Below are positions 45,938 to 54,033 of a DNA stretch of 64,000 nucleotides, in pieces. The notes below the pieces were generated by a model, which saw only the letters and a program-made list of their open reading frames with translations, did not search any database and was not told where the DNA came from. The translations under genes and the position numbers were made by a program. Numbering within the stretch: position 1 is the stretch's first letter; each line of letters opens with the position of its first letter. This DNA comes from an uncultured Rhodospirillaceae bacterium (GTDB lineage Bacteria; Pseudomonadota; Alphaproteobacteria; Rhodospirillales; Rhodospirillaceae). The stretch spans positions 62,001 through 126,000 of the forward strand of contig CALSLN010000013.1 of assembly GCA_943787205.1 (NCBI GenBank), in the 5' to 3' direction.

Positions 45938-47119
45938 TTATTTCCATGCGCCGTAGGTATACCACTTGGCGCTTTCACCAACGCGGGCGGCCTTGCGATT
46001 CGCGACTGTTGGATTGCTGACGGAGTCCGCAAAGACGTCGGGCGGAGACCGATCAAGATCGGGAATTGAAACCTGGAAAAATTTACTTGGCTCGAAGCCA
46101 GCTTTGGCAACCCATTCTTCGGGGTCTAGGCTGGTGTACGTTTGGTAGAAGGGCTCGTTGTTATAATAGGCGTCCCAATCAATGTAGAACGCATCAAAAT
46201 CATCCATGTTGGCGACAGGGGTGAGTTCTGTGTGAATCATTTGCCCCCCCGGTTTCAGAATGCGTTTGCACTCTTCTAGAATGTTCGGGTAGGCCTTGCG
46301 GGAAGTTTCATGGAAGATGATGCACGAATACACGAGATCAAATGACTCGTCCTCAAAGTCCAACGCCTCTGCATCCATCTGGTGAAAATGAATCGGCTTA
46401 CCCAAGGCTTCTGCGCGCGCGTGACCGTATCGTAGAGAGGGCGCGCTAACATCGATTGCGTGGACCTCGGCGTCTGGAAATGCATCCACGAACGGCACTG
46501 TGGACGTTCCAATCGTACACCCCAGTTCTAGAATTTTCTTTGGCTTGAAATCGGGCCAACGCGCTTTGATGTAGGCGGCCATAGTGCGTGGAATACCATC
46601 TGCAAATGGCCCGGCCGCGCCACCGTTGTATACAAATCGGCCACGGTCATAGAGGGCGCCTTGTGTCACGTCATCAGCGGCGCGTTCCGTGTGGTAATTG
46701 CCAGGCATGCGATGAATGTCGGCGCCTGCGAGGTAACGCGGGACTTTAACGTCCGGATTCAAAGCGACTGACCCATGCGTTGCTTTTACACGGCTTACTT
46801 TTTCGTTGAGGTCTGGTTGAGCGCGCTCAATGGCAGGACGGACTGAATCCCAAACCATGTCTTGGCAATTTACCATCATGGTTGACCAGGTTTGGCCATA
46901 AGAATCAGCAAGCATTGCCTTGCGGATTTCATGTTCGTTCTTTGGCGCACGGCCGTTGGCTTGTTCGAATTCCGGTTTGACGCGGTTTTCGTAGACGCCC
47001 CGCATACCACCGCCAATTTGGTTCAGTATGTGCATGCGAAGACGGGACACATAGTGCTGCCGGTTCATTTCGTCATGTGAGCCGGTGACTAGAAATTCGT
47101 GCTCGTGTTGAAGAGGCAT
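45938..47119 (-). CDS. Two-domain SAM methyltransferase, array copy 3
   Basis: A 393-residue paralogue beginning MPLQHEHEFLVTGSHDEMNR. N-terminal blocks are NCQDMVWDSVRPAIERAQPD and GSVALNPDVKVPRYLAGADI. The methyltransferase domain has KILELGCTIGTSTVPF, with Glu rather than Asp in motif I, plus HAIDVSAPSLRYGHARAEAL and FEDESFDLVYSCIIFHETSR. A longer frame upstream would overlap copy 4, so I use the ATG at 47119, 17 bp after copy 4 ends. It has no adjacent small-protein gene. Confidence 0.85.
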   Translation of the reverse strand: MPLQHEHEFLVTGSHDEMNRQHYVSRLRMHILNQIGGGMRGVYENRVKPEFEQANGRAPKNEHEIRKAMLADSYGQTWSTMMVNCQDMVWDSVRPAIERAQPDLNEKVSRVKATHGSVALNPDVKVPRYLAGADIHRMPGNYHTERAADDVTQGALYDRGRFVYNGGAAGPFADGIPRTMAAYIKARWPDFKPKKILELGCTIGTSTVPFVDAFPDAEVHAIDVSAPSLRYGHARAEALGKPIHFHQMDAEALDFEDESFDLVYSCIIFHETSRKAYPNILEECKRILKPGGQMIHTELTPVANMDDFDAFYIDWDAYYNNEPFYQTYTSLDPEEWVAKAGFEPSKFFQVSIPDLDRSPPDVFADSVSNPTVANRKAARVGESAKWYTYGAWK

Positions 47120-47136
47120 GGTCGCCGTACTCTTTC

Positions 47137-48321
47137 TTATTTCCAGGCGCCGTACATGTTCCACAGAACCAACTCGCCCCAATGGCCGTGGGTGCTTGAC
47201 GCGCTTTCTTCCGCAGTCGCATATCGCTCGAACTCTTCGTCTGGGACGCTTCCGAGATCAGGGGCTGCGATGTGGATATATTTTTCGGCGTCGAATCCAG
47301 CGTATACGCAGGCGTCGTTGACGTTTGTTCGCATCCAAGTCGAGAGAAATGGTTCGTTGTTGTAGTACGTGTCCCAGTCCAAACGGAACGCGCTGTAGGG
47401 GTCTAGTCCCTCCGTGCGCGGCACTTCCATATGTAGCATCATCCCACCTGGCTTTAGCAGGCGGCGGCATTCTTTTAGGATTTTCGCCAGCCCTGTGCGT
47501 GATGTTTCGTGGAACAAGATGCATGAGACGATGAGATCAAAGCTCTCGTCTTCGAACGCTGTGTCTTCCGCATTCATTTGATGGAAATGACATGGCACAC
47601 CTAGGGCCTCGGCCCGCGCATGGCCGTATCGTAGGCATGGTGCTGCGACGTCAACGGCGTGCAATTCAGCATCCGGAAAGACGTCTGCATAGGGCAGCGT
47701 GTTGTTGCCAACAGTACAGCCAATATCCAGAATTTTTTGCGGTTTAAAATCAGGCCAACGGCGTTTTATGACCTCAGCTTGACTGCGACCATTGTTGTCG
47801 CAGAGCGGGCCAGCGAAACCACCCTGGTAAAGGTACAGGCCACGATCAAACAATGCACCTTGAGTGCTGTCGTTTGTATCGTGCTCAGTGTGATAGTTGC
47901 CTGGCATCAAGTGGATGTCTGAGGCCGAAACGTAACGGGGAACTTCGACGTCAGGGTCGAGCGTGAGCGATCCATGCTGTGCGTTCAAGCCACGCACTTT
48001 TTCGTTAAAGTCGGGTTGGGCTCGCTCGACAGCGGGTCGAACGGAATCCCATATCATCTCTTGGCAGGTATGGATCATGGACGACCATGTCTTGCCATAA
48101 TTGTCGTCGAGAATAGCCTTCATAGCCTCGCGACCATCTTTGGGCGCTCGACCATTGGCTTTTTCAAACGCTGGTGCAGCCTTGTGGTCGTAAACGTCTT
48201 TCAGGCCGTCGCCGATTTTTGCAAGAACGTGCATGCGAAGATTAGCCGTATAGGCCTGACGGTTGGCTTCGTCATGCGTTCCAGTGATTAGAAAATCGTG
48301 CTGTTTTTGCTGCTGTACCAT
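47137..48321 (-). CDS. Two-domain SAM methyltransferase, array copy 4
   Basis: A 394-residue paralogue, first of the four in transcription order. N-terminal blocks are TCQEMIWDSVRPAVERAQPD and GSLTLDPDVEVPRYVSASDI. Motif I is KILDIGCTVGNNTLPY, followed by HAVDVAAPCLRYGHARAEAL and FEDESFDLIVSCILFHETSR. I prefer the ATG at 48321, because AGGGG lies 8-9 nt upstream. An ATG three codons earlier would leave the ribosome-binding site touching the start. The hairpin at 48327-48353 covers this ribosome-binding site. Confidence 0.86.
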   Translation of the reverse strand: MVQQQKQHDFLITGTHDEANRQAYTANLRMHVLAKIGDGLKDVYDHKAAPAFEKANGRAPKDGREAMKAILDDNYGKTWSSMIHTCQEMIWDSVRPAVERAQPDFNEKVRGLNAQHGSLTLDPDVEVPRYVSASDIHLMPGNYHTEHDTNDSTQGALFDRGLYLYQGGFAGPLCDNNGRSQAEVIKRRWPDFKPQKILDIGCTVGNNTLPYADVFPDAELHAVDVAAPCLRYGHARAEALGVPCHFHQMNAEDTAFEDESFDLIVSCILFHETSRTGLAKILKECRRLLKPGGMMLHMEVPRTEGLDPYSAFRLDWDTYYNNEPFLSTWMRTNVNDACVYAGFDAEKYIHIAAPDLGSVPDEEFERYATAEESASSTHGHWGELVLWNMYGAWK

Positions 48322-48326
48322 GGTCG

Positions 48327-48353
48327 CCATCCCCTGATTGTACTCGGGGATGG
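48327..48353 (-). promoter_or_regulatory. Hairpin covering the methyltransferase copy 4 ribosome-binding site
   Basis: On the minus-strand transcript CCATCCCC (48353-48346) and GGGGATGG (48334-48327) form a perfect 8-bp stem around an 11-nt loop. The 3' arm includes the GGGG Shine-Dalgarno and an ATG. When folded, it would hide the start region of copy 4, so translation could depend on temperature, RNA binding or upstream ribosome movement. Confidence 0.45.
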
Positions 48354-48417
48354 TAGCACGTTGCTCTGGGAGTCCAAGAAAACTCCCGAGGGGTGTTCGA
48401 ATCAGCAGAAAGGGTCG

Positions 48418-49051
48418 TTAGAGGCTTTTAAGATACCCCAAGACGTCGTCCATCCCTTTAACTTCGGCGTATTTCGCCTGTAGATCGAACAGATTGGATT
48501 CGTGAGGCCGAACGTCCCGGTCACCAACAGCTTCGCGCACGACGATGGGAATGAAGCCAGATTGGCACGCATCCAGTGTAGAGGCGCGGACGCAGCCTGA
48601 TGTGCTCCAGCCAGTAATCAGCAATGTATCAACACCATCAGCTGCTAGGGTTGAGGCCAGGTTCGTCCCGAAGAAGGCGCTGGCGTACTGTTTGGTGATG
48701 ACGACTTCATCATCTTTTGGTTCCAGGCCGTCAACGAATTCGGCCATGGGGCTGCCCCTGTCAAAATTCTTTAGCGCGGGCACTTTGCGATAGAACACGC
48801 CGCCGTCCGCACCGCCTGGGGTGAACTCGACCCGGGTATACACAATCATGATCCCGGCTTCGCGAGCGGCAGCCAAAAGTTTGCGCGCGGCTTCAGCGGA
48901 GTCTTCGACCCCAGCGTAGAGGCCGCAGTCTTTGGTGATGTAGGCCTTGGCAAAATCGATCAGCAGCAGTGCAGGCTTCTTCCCGAAGTCCAACGCACCG
49001 CCGAAGCCGGCTTTGTCGTAGTCCTGATCGAGGTTCTTTGTCTTCAGCCAT
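48418..49051 (-). pseudogene. Cysteine hydrolase (isochorismatase-like), frameshift near the N-terminus
   Basis: The main frame gives FGKKPALLLIDFAKAY (Asp), VITKQYASAFFGTN (Lys) and GWSTSGCVRAS (Cys), the triad of cysteine hydrolases such as N-carbamoylsarcosine amidase. The conserved start NLDQDYDKAGFGG lies in this frame but has no start codon. The ATG with AAAGGAA upstream (49051) reads MAEDK in a neighbouring frame. One surplus base at about 49034-49039 explains this. If the shift is a sequencing error the protein is about 210 residues. If not, a TTG at 48993 could give a 191-residue form. It lies 30 bp after the CoA-transferase gene. Confidence 0.72.
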
Positions 49052-49081
49052 TGTGGCGTTCCTTTTGTATGCGCATCGCAA

Positions 49082-50291
49082 TCAGATGATGCCCTTTTCT
49101 TTGTAGTCGCCGATCTGACCGTCCGTCAGTGCCGAGCAGGTCTTTGTAAACTTCTTCGTTGTGCTCGCCGTGGTCTGGTCCGGTCCAACGCACGTTGCCT
49201 GGCGTGCGCGAGAATTTCGGGAACGTGTTCTGCATTTTCATCGAGCCGATGTGTTTGTCAGCTACATCGATGATGGCGTCGCGGGCTTTGAAGTGGGCGT
49301 CTTCAAGCATTTCCGGCGCGCGGATAGATGAGACCCGATGGCACACCGGCTTCGTCCATCAGTTCTTCAAGCTCCTTCACCGTCTTGGTTTGGGTCCAGG
49401 CGTTGATGATTGTCATCGAGCTCGGTTTGATTCTCGCCGCGTGCAGTAGTGGTTTGAATAGCGTTCGTTCTCGAAAAGCTCGGGTTGACCCATGGCTTCA
49501 CAGAGGCGCGAGAATACGGTGTCTTGGTTGGCGGCAATCAGGAAGTCGCCATCGCTTGCTTTGTAGATATTTGACGGCGCGACCTGCGGCAGGATCGACC
49601 CGGTCCGTTCTCTGACGGATGTGCCCGCTTTATCAAACTCGCTGACCAGGCTTTCCATCATCGCGAAGACAGCTTCGTAAATCGCAGAATCAACCACTTG
49701 GCCTTTGCCGGTAACATGCCGGTTATGCAGGGCCATCAAGCCACCCAAGCAACCGTATGTTGCGGCAAGGGTGTCGCCGATGGAAATGCCGGCCCGGCTT
49801 GGCGGTGTTGATGGGTCCCCGATGACATAGCGGAGGCCGCCCATGGCTTCGCCAACGGCGGCATAGCCAGCTCGGTGCGAGTAGGGGCCTGTCTGGCCGT
49901 AGCCAGAGACTCTGATCATAATTAGGGCTTCATTAAGGGCTGAGAGGACGTCGTAGCCCAGGTTCCAGCGTTCTAGTGTGCCGGGACGGAAATTCTCAAG
50001 CAGGAAGTCAGATTTCTTTGCCAGTTCCTTGATGATTTCCTGACCTTCAGGGACGCGAGCATTGAGGGTGATGCATTTTTTGTTCCGTGCCAGGATCGGC
50101 CACCACAGAGATTTGCCGTTAATTTTTTCGCGGCCCCAGTCGCGCATCGGGTCGCCGACTGTCGGTTGCTCAATCTTGATGACCTCGGCGCCGAAGTCGC
50201 CCATCAGTTGGCCGCAGAACGGTCCAGCCAGCAGCTGGCCCATTTCGATTAGACGGAGTCCTTTAAGTGGTCCGGTGGCTTCCTGCGACAT
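49082..50291 (-). pseudogene. CaiB-type CoA-transferase (family III) with several frameshifts
   Basis: From ATG 50291 (AGAGGA upstream) the first 290 residues are an intact family III CoA-transferase N-terminus: GLRLIEMGQLLAGPFCGQLM, IKIEQPTVGDPMRDWG with the likely catalytic Asp, and LLENFRPGTLERWNLGY. The conserved C-terminal third is spread over further frames: ARGENQTELDD, then IINAWTQTKTVKELEELMDE, then RAPEMLEDAHFKARDAI, then LTDGQIGDYKEKGII and stop at 49082. Each step fits one surplus base, near 49440-49450, 49410, 49322 and 49130. As read the gene is broken. It heads the minus-strand array and would activate an acid substrate as its CoA ester. Confidence 0.78.
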
Positions 50292-50483
50292 GATGTGCGT
50301 CCTCTTTTCCCAAGCGGCCCAATTTTGCGGGCCTCGTTTAAATCTCTTTAGCTGCGTGTTCAGCCACCTCACTCATAAGGGACCCGCATCAAATGCTGAT
50401 AACGGATAAGACCCTAGATCAAGGGGTGAACAACTCTAGGCGCGTGTTTAGCGACCGTCACGCGACGATTCAAGCACCCAACC

Positions 50484-50511
50484 TTGCAAAGGCTTCTGTC
50501 CGGACTAATAT
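50484..50511 (+). promoter_or_regulatory. Candidate sigma-70-type promoter before the HMG-CoA lyase-like gene
   Basis: TTGCAA (50484-50489) and TAATAT (50506-50511) are separated by 16 bp, in the 295-bp divergent gap between the array and the lyase gene. No other gene is seen in this gap. The call is from sequence match alone. Confidence 0.35.
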
Positions 50512-50586
50512 CTCATATAACGGTCGAAACCTATGGGTTCGGCTACGTCTAAAATAAAAACTTTCAACAAGAGTGAGACTCAAGCC

Positions 50587-51498
50587 ATGGCGCGCGCAGT
50601 CACTTTGGTCGAAGTTGGCCCCCGAGACGGGATTCAGGCCGAACCGACCATCCTGTCTACAGAAGACAAAATCGAATTCATTACCCGCGCGATCGATGCG
50701 GGGACCAAGCGGATCGAAGTCACCAGCTTTGTGAACCCCAAGCGCGTGCCTCAGATGGCAGACGCGGTTGAGGTGCTTGCCGGCCTGCCAAAGGGCACAG
50801 GGTGCTCCTTTATTGGTCTGATCCTGAATATGAAGGGCTACGAGCGTGCCCGCGATGCTGGAGTTGATGAAGTTGGCTACGCGGTCGTCGCGACCGACAC
50901 CTTCGCAACCAAGAATCAGGGAATGACCTCAGCTGAAACGGTGGATGCCTGGAATACGGTTGGCCGCTTGGCCAAATCCGAAGGCGTAAAAGCCGGTGTG
51001 ACCATTGGGGCCTCTTTTGGCTGCCCCTTTGAAGGAGAGGTTTCGCCAGACCATGTGGCAGATATGGCCAAACGGTGTGCCGAATCCGAACCGGTCGAGA
51101 TCGCCTTGGCTGATACCATCGGCTGCGCGGACCCAATTCGGGTAACGGAGCTGATCGGCAAGGTGAAAGAGGCCGTGCCGGGCATGCCGATCCGCGTGCA
51201 TCTTCACAACACCCGCAATACAGGCCTGGCCAATGCGTACGCCGCGGTCGAAGCGGGCGTAGATTTTATGGATGCGTCCACTGGCGGAATCGGCGGATGT
51301 CCTTTCGCACCGCGGGCTACAGGCAATATCCCCTTAGAAGACCTGATCTACATGCTCAATCGTATGGGCGTGGAAACAGGGCTGGATATTAACAAGGTGA
51401 TTGCCAACGCAGAGTGGATCGCAGACCGACTCGGCGGGCCTGTTCCGGCGATGTTGGGTAAGGCTGGGGTGTTCCCAGATGTGGCAAACGCAGCCTAA
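50587..51498 (+). CDS. Hydroxymethylglutaryl-CoA lyase-like protein
   Basis: A 303-residue TIM-barrel acyl-CoA lyase, starting at MARAVTLVEVGPRDGIQAEP, whose Arg-Asp pair binds metal and substrate. FVNPKRVPQMADA, ALADTIGCADP and STGGIGGCPFAPRATGN with the catalytic loop Cys are also present. HMG-CoA lyases cleave 3-hydroxy-3-methylglutaryl-CoA to acetoacetate and acetyl-CoA, but bacterial relatives act on other 3-hydroxy-3-alkyl acyl-CoAs. It is divergent from the CoA-transferase, consistent with a shared acyl-CoA pathway. The start codon is chosen from homology. A frame 18 codons longer is open upstream. Confidence 0.88.
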   Translation: MARAVTLVEVGPRDGIQAEPTILSTEDKIEFITRAIDAGTKRIEVTSFVNPKRVPQMADAVEVLAGLPKGTGCSFIGLILNMKGYERARDAGVDEVGYAVVATDTFATKNQGMTSAETVDAWNTVGRLAKSEGVKAGVTIGASFGCPFEGEVSPDHVADMAKRCAESEPVEIALADTIGCADPIRVTELIGKVKEAVPGMPIRVHLHNTRNTGLANAYAAVEAGVDFMDASTGGIGGCPFAPRATGNIPLEDLIYMLNRMGVETGLDINKVIANAEWIADRLGGPVPAMLGKAGVFPDVANAA

Positions 51499-51605
51499 AC
51501 GGGCGGTTTGGGCTGGTCATCGCCCTTATTTTGCGTTAGTTGAGCGCCGCAGTCTGGTGATGAGACGTCTAGAGTCGATTTAGCCAGAGTGCTGCGCTAG
51601 GTTTG

Positions 51606-51630
51606 CGAAACCGCTTCTCTTTCGGTTTCG
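51606..51630 (+). other. Perfect 8-bp hairpin between lyase and hyuA-like genes
   Basis: CGAAACCG (51606-51613) pairs with CGGTTTCG (51623-51630) around a 9-nt pyrimidine loop. It may end transcription of the lyase gene or act in the hydantoinase leader. No T-run follows, so I leave its role open. Confidence 0.35.
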
Positions 51631-51657
51631 TTGGGAGACGAGCGGTTGTTAAGCGGT

Positions 51658-51686
51658 TTGCGCTGAAGCAGCCAAATTAGAATAAT
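51658..51686 (+). promoter_or_regulatory. Candidate promoter before the HyuA-like gene
   Basis: TTGCGC and AATAAT are 17 bp apart and end 25 bp before the ATG. The match is moderate and the ribosome-binding site (GGGAC) is rather far from the start. Confidence 0.28.
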
Positions 51687-51711
51687 TCAAATAAAGGGAC
51701 GTAACTGCACA

Positions 51712-54009
51712 ATGTCTTACGTACTGGGGTGTGATGTCGGGGGTACCTTTACGGATTTACTCCTGATCAATGAGAAAACTGGTGAAACTTTCAGAGGCAA
51801 AACGCCTTCTACACCAGCCGACCAATCCATAGGTGTGATGAACGGTATTACCCGCATCTGTGCAGATGCCGGGATTAAGCCAACCGAAATCAGTGAGTTG
51901 ATGCACGGCACGACCGTTGCAACCAACGCCATCCTGGAAGGCAAGGGTGCAAACGTTGGCCTCATCGTAACTGACGGTTATCGCCAGGTTCTGCAGATTG
52001 GCCGTTCCTATGTTCCAGGTGGACTTGCTGGCTGGCTGATTTGGCCGAAGCCGACCCCATTGGCACTGCTCGAAAACACTGTTGAAGTTAAAGAGCGTAT
52101 TGGCGCTCGCGGTGAAGTGGTGCGCAAGCTTGAAGCAGACTCTGTCATTGCTGCTTGTAAGATACTCAAGACGCGAAAAGTTGAAGCTGTCACGGTTTCA
52201 CTTATGAACTCCTTCGCCAACGGCGATCACGAGAAGAAGATCCGCGCTATCGTTGAAAAAGAGATGCCTGGTGTTCCAGTCAGTCTCAGTCACGAAGTGC
52301 TTCCAGAAATGTACGAGTATGAGCGGACCCTCACAGCGGTCGCGAACTCCTACGTTCGTCCGACGGTTTCCAAGTATCTCGGCAATCTAGAAAAAGCGCT
52401 CAAGAAGAAAACCGGCGATTGCCAATATAAGGTGCTTCGCTCAGATGGTGGTTTGATGGCGTTTGGTAACGCGTCTGACCGTCCGGTCTCCCTTATGATG
52501 TCCGGTCCTGCTGGCGGTGTTGCTGGAGCCCTCTGGGTCGCCAAGCAAGCCGGCTTTAAGAACCTGCTGACGTTTGATATGGGCGGCACCTCAACTGACG
52601 TTGCGTTGATTGAAAATAGCGAACCTCAGCTTCGCCGCGAAACGCGCGTTGGTGACGTCACGGTTCGTTCGTCCTCATTAGATGTGCGTACCGTTGGTGC
52701 TGGCGGCGGGTCTTTGGCTCGGGTTCCCGAGTTGACTGGTGCTCTGCGTGTTGGCCCAGAAAGTGCTGGTGCTGATCCAGGCCCGGCTTGTTATGGTAAA
52801 GGCGGTACAGAGCCTGCTGTGACAGATGCCAACGTTGTTCTCGGTCACCTACCGCCATCTCTCATTGGTGGCGAAATGAAGTTGGACGTTAAGGCGTCCC
52901 GTGCAGCCATTAAGAAGGCTGTCGCTGACCCACTGAAGATTTCCATCGAAGACGCTGCTGAAGGCGTGATGAAAATCGTCAACGAAAACATGTTCGGCGC
53001 GTTGCGCTTGGTTTCCATTGAGCAGGGTTACGATCCACGTGACTTCTCTCTTATCGGCTTTGGTGGCGCTGGCCCACTGCATGCCAACGCTCTTGGTAAG
53101 TTGACTGGTTCATGGCCAGTTATCATTCCACCGGGCCCAGGTGTGTTGTGTGCGTACGGCGATGCAACCACGCGTGTTCGTAACGAAGCATCTCAGACCT
53201 TTGTCCGCCGTTTCTCAGAAACAACAGATAAAGACGTGTTGAAGATTTTTAACGCGCTGACCAAGACGGCAGCTCAGTCTCTGATCAAGGAAGGTATTCC
53301 TAAGAAGGAACACCAAATCGTTTGGGAAGTTGATCTCCGGTATACGGGGCAAGGCTTCTCCCTGACGGTTCCATGTAAGGTGGCAGGGTTTGAAAAGAAT
53401 GGTCTTGCCCAAGCAGCGAAATCTTTCGATGCAAGCCACACACGTATGTTTACGTTCGCGCTCGACGCCGAGCACGAAATTGTTAACCTACGTGCAGTTG
53501 TTATGGGTGATGCGCCAAACGTGAAAGCGGTTAAAGCTGGCAAGGGCACAGCGAATGCCAATGCTGCTGTCATCGACAACAAGCACACCATTTGGTCTGA
53601 CGGTAAAAGCCACAAAGCCAAGATTTATGATCGCGCCAAGCTTAAGGCCGGTAATAAGATTCCAGGCCCAGCCGTTATAACTGAATTCGATTCAACTACA
53701 GTTATTCTCGCCGATTGCGAGGGGCTGATTGATAAGGTTGGTTGCATTCTCATTACCCCGAAGGGTTGGAAAGGCAGCAAGGCTAAGTCAGCCACTAAGG
53801 CAAAAGCCAAGCCCAAGGCAAAAGCCAAGCCCAAGGCAAAAGCCAAACCCAAGGTTAAAGCAAAAGCCAAGCCCAAGGTTAAAGCAAAAGCTAAACCCAA
53901 GGTTAAAGCTAAGGCGAAGCCGAAGGTTAAAGCTAAGGCGAAGCCCAAAGCTAAGGCAAAAGCAGCGCCGAAGCGTAAGGTTGCATCCAGATCCAAGTCG
54001 AAGAAGTAG
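51712..54009 (+). CDS. HyuA-type hydantoinase/oxoprolinase subunit A with a lysine-rich repeat tail
   Basis: A 765-residue subunit of an ATP-dependent amidohydrolase or carboxylase (N-methylhydantoinase, 5-oxoprolinase, acetone/acetophenone carboxylase families). The actin-like ATPase fold is marked by GCDVGGTFTDLLLI at the N-terminus, LMHGTTVATNAILEGKGA and DMGGTSTDVAL. The family core ends near residue 690 (CILITPKGWKG). About 75 further residues are almost all Lys, Ala, Pro and Val in repeats. The tail is in frame and ends 24 bp before subunit B. Such a tail is not part of the family and resembles histone H1-like segments. Core function is confident, the substrate is not. Confidence 0.9.
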   Translation: MSYVLGCDVGGTFTDLLLINEKTGETFRGKTPSTPADQSIGVMNGITRICADAGIKPTEISELMHGTTVATNAILEGKGANVGLIVTDGYRQVLQIGRSYVPGGLAGWLIWPKPTPLALLENTVEVKERIGARGEVVRKLEADSVIAACKILKTRKVEAVTVSLMNSFANGDHEKKIRAIVEKEMPGVPVSLSHEVLPEMYEYERTLTAVANSYVRPTVSKYLGNLEKALKKKTGDCQYKVLRSDGGLMAFGNASDRPVSLMMSGPAGGVAGALWVAKQAGFKNLLTFDMGGTSTDVALIENSEPQLRRETRVGDVTVRSSSLDVRTVGAGGGSLARVPELTGALRVGPESAGADPGPACYGKGGTEPAVTDANVVLGHLPPSLIGGEMKLDVKASRAAIKKAVADPLKISIEDAAEGVMKIVNENMFGALRLVSIEQGYDPRDFSLIGFGGAGPLHANALGKLTGSWPVIIPPGPGVLCAYGDATTRVRNEASQTFVRRFSETTDKDVLKIFNALTKTAAQSLIKEGIPKKEHQIVWEVDLRYTGQGFSLTVPCKVAGFEKNGLAQAAKSFDASHTRMFTFALDAEHEIVNLRAVVMGDAPNVKAVKAGKGTANANAAVIDNKHTIWSDGKSHKAKIYDRAKLKAGNKIPGPAVITEFDSTTVILADCEGLIDKVGCILITPKGWKGSKAKSATKAKAKPKAKAKPKAKAKPKVKAKAKPKVKAKAKPKVKAKAKPKVKAKAKPKAKAKAAPKRKVASRSKSKK
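53800..53973 (+). repeat. In-frame tandem repeats encoding the HyuA tail
   Basis: Three 18-bp units encode AKAKPK, followed by four 24-bp units encoding VKAKAKPK and one variant AKAKAAPK. Units differ only by silent third-base changes. The clean unit lengths show expansion by slippage or unequal recombination, so copy number may vary between strains. Confidence 0.9.
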
Positions 54010-54033
54010 GGCACAGGTTTAGGAGAAAGAATT

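Noticed and set aside
32865-50291. Genomic island or mobile element
   Set aside because: Despite accessory gene content I found no integrase, transposase, tRNA-side attachment repeat or inverted terminal repeat, and base composition looks similar to neighbours by eye.
53800-53973. CRISPR-like tandem repeats
   Set aside because: Units are 18 and 24 bp, contiguous without spacers, in frame and encode the HyuA tail.
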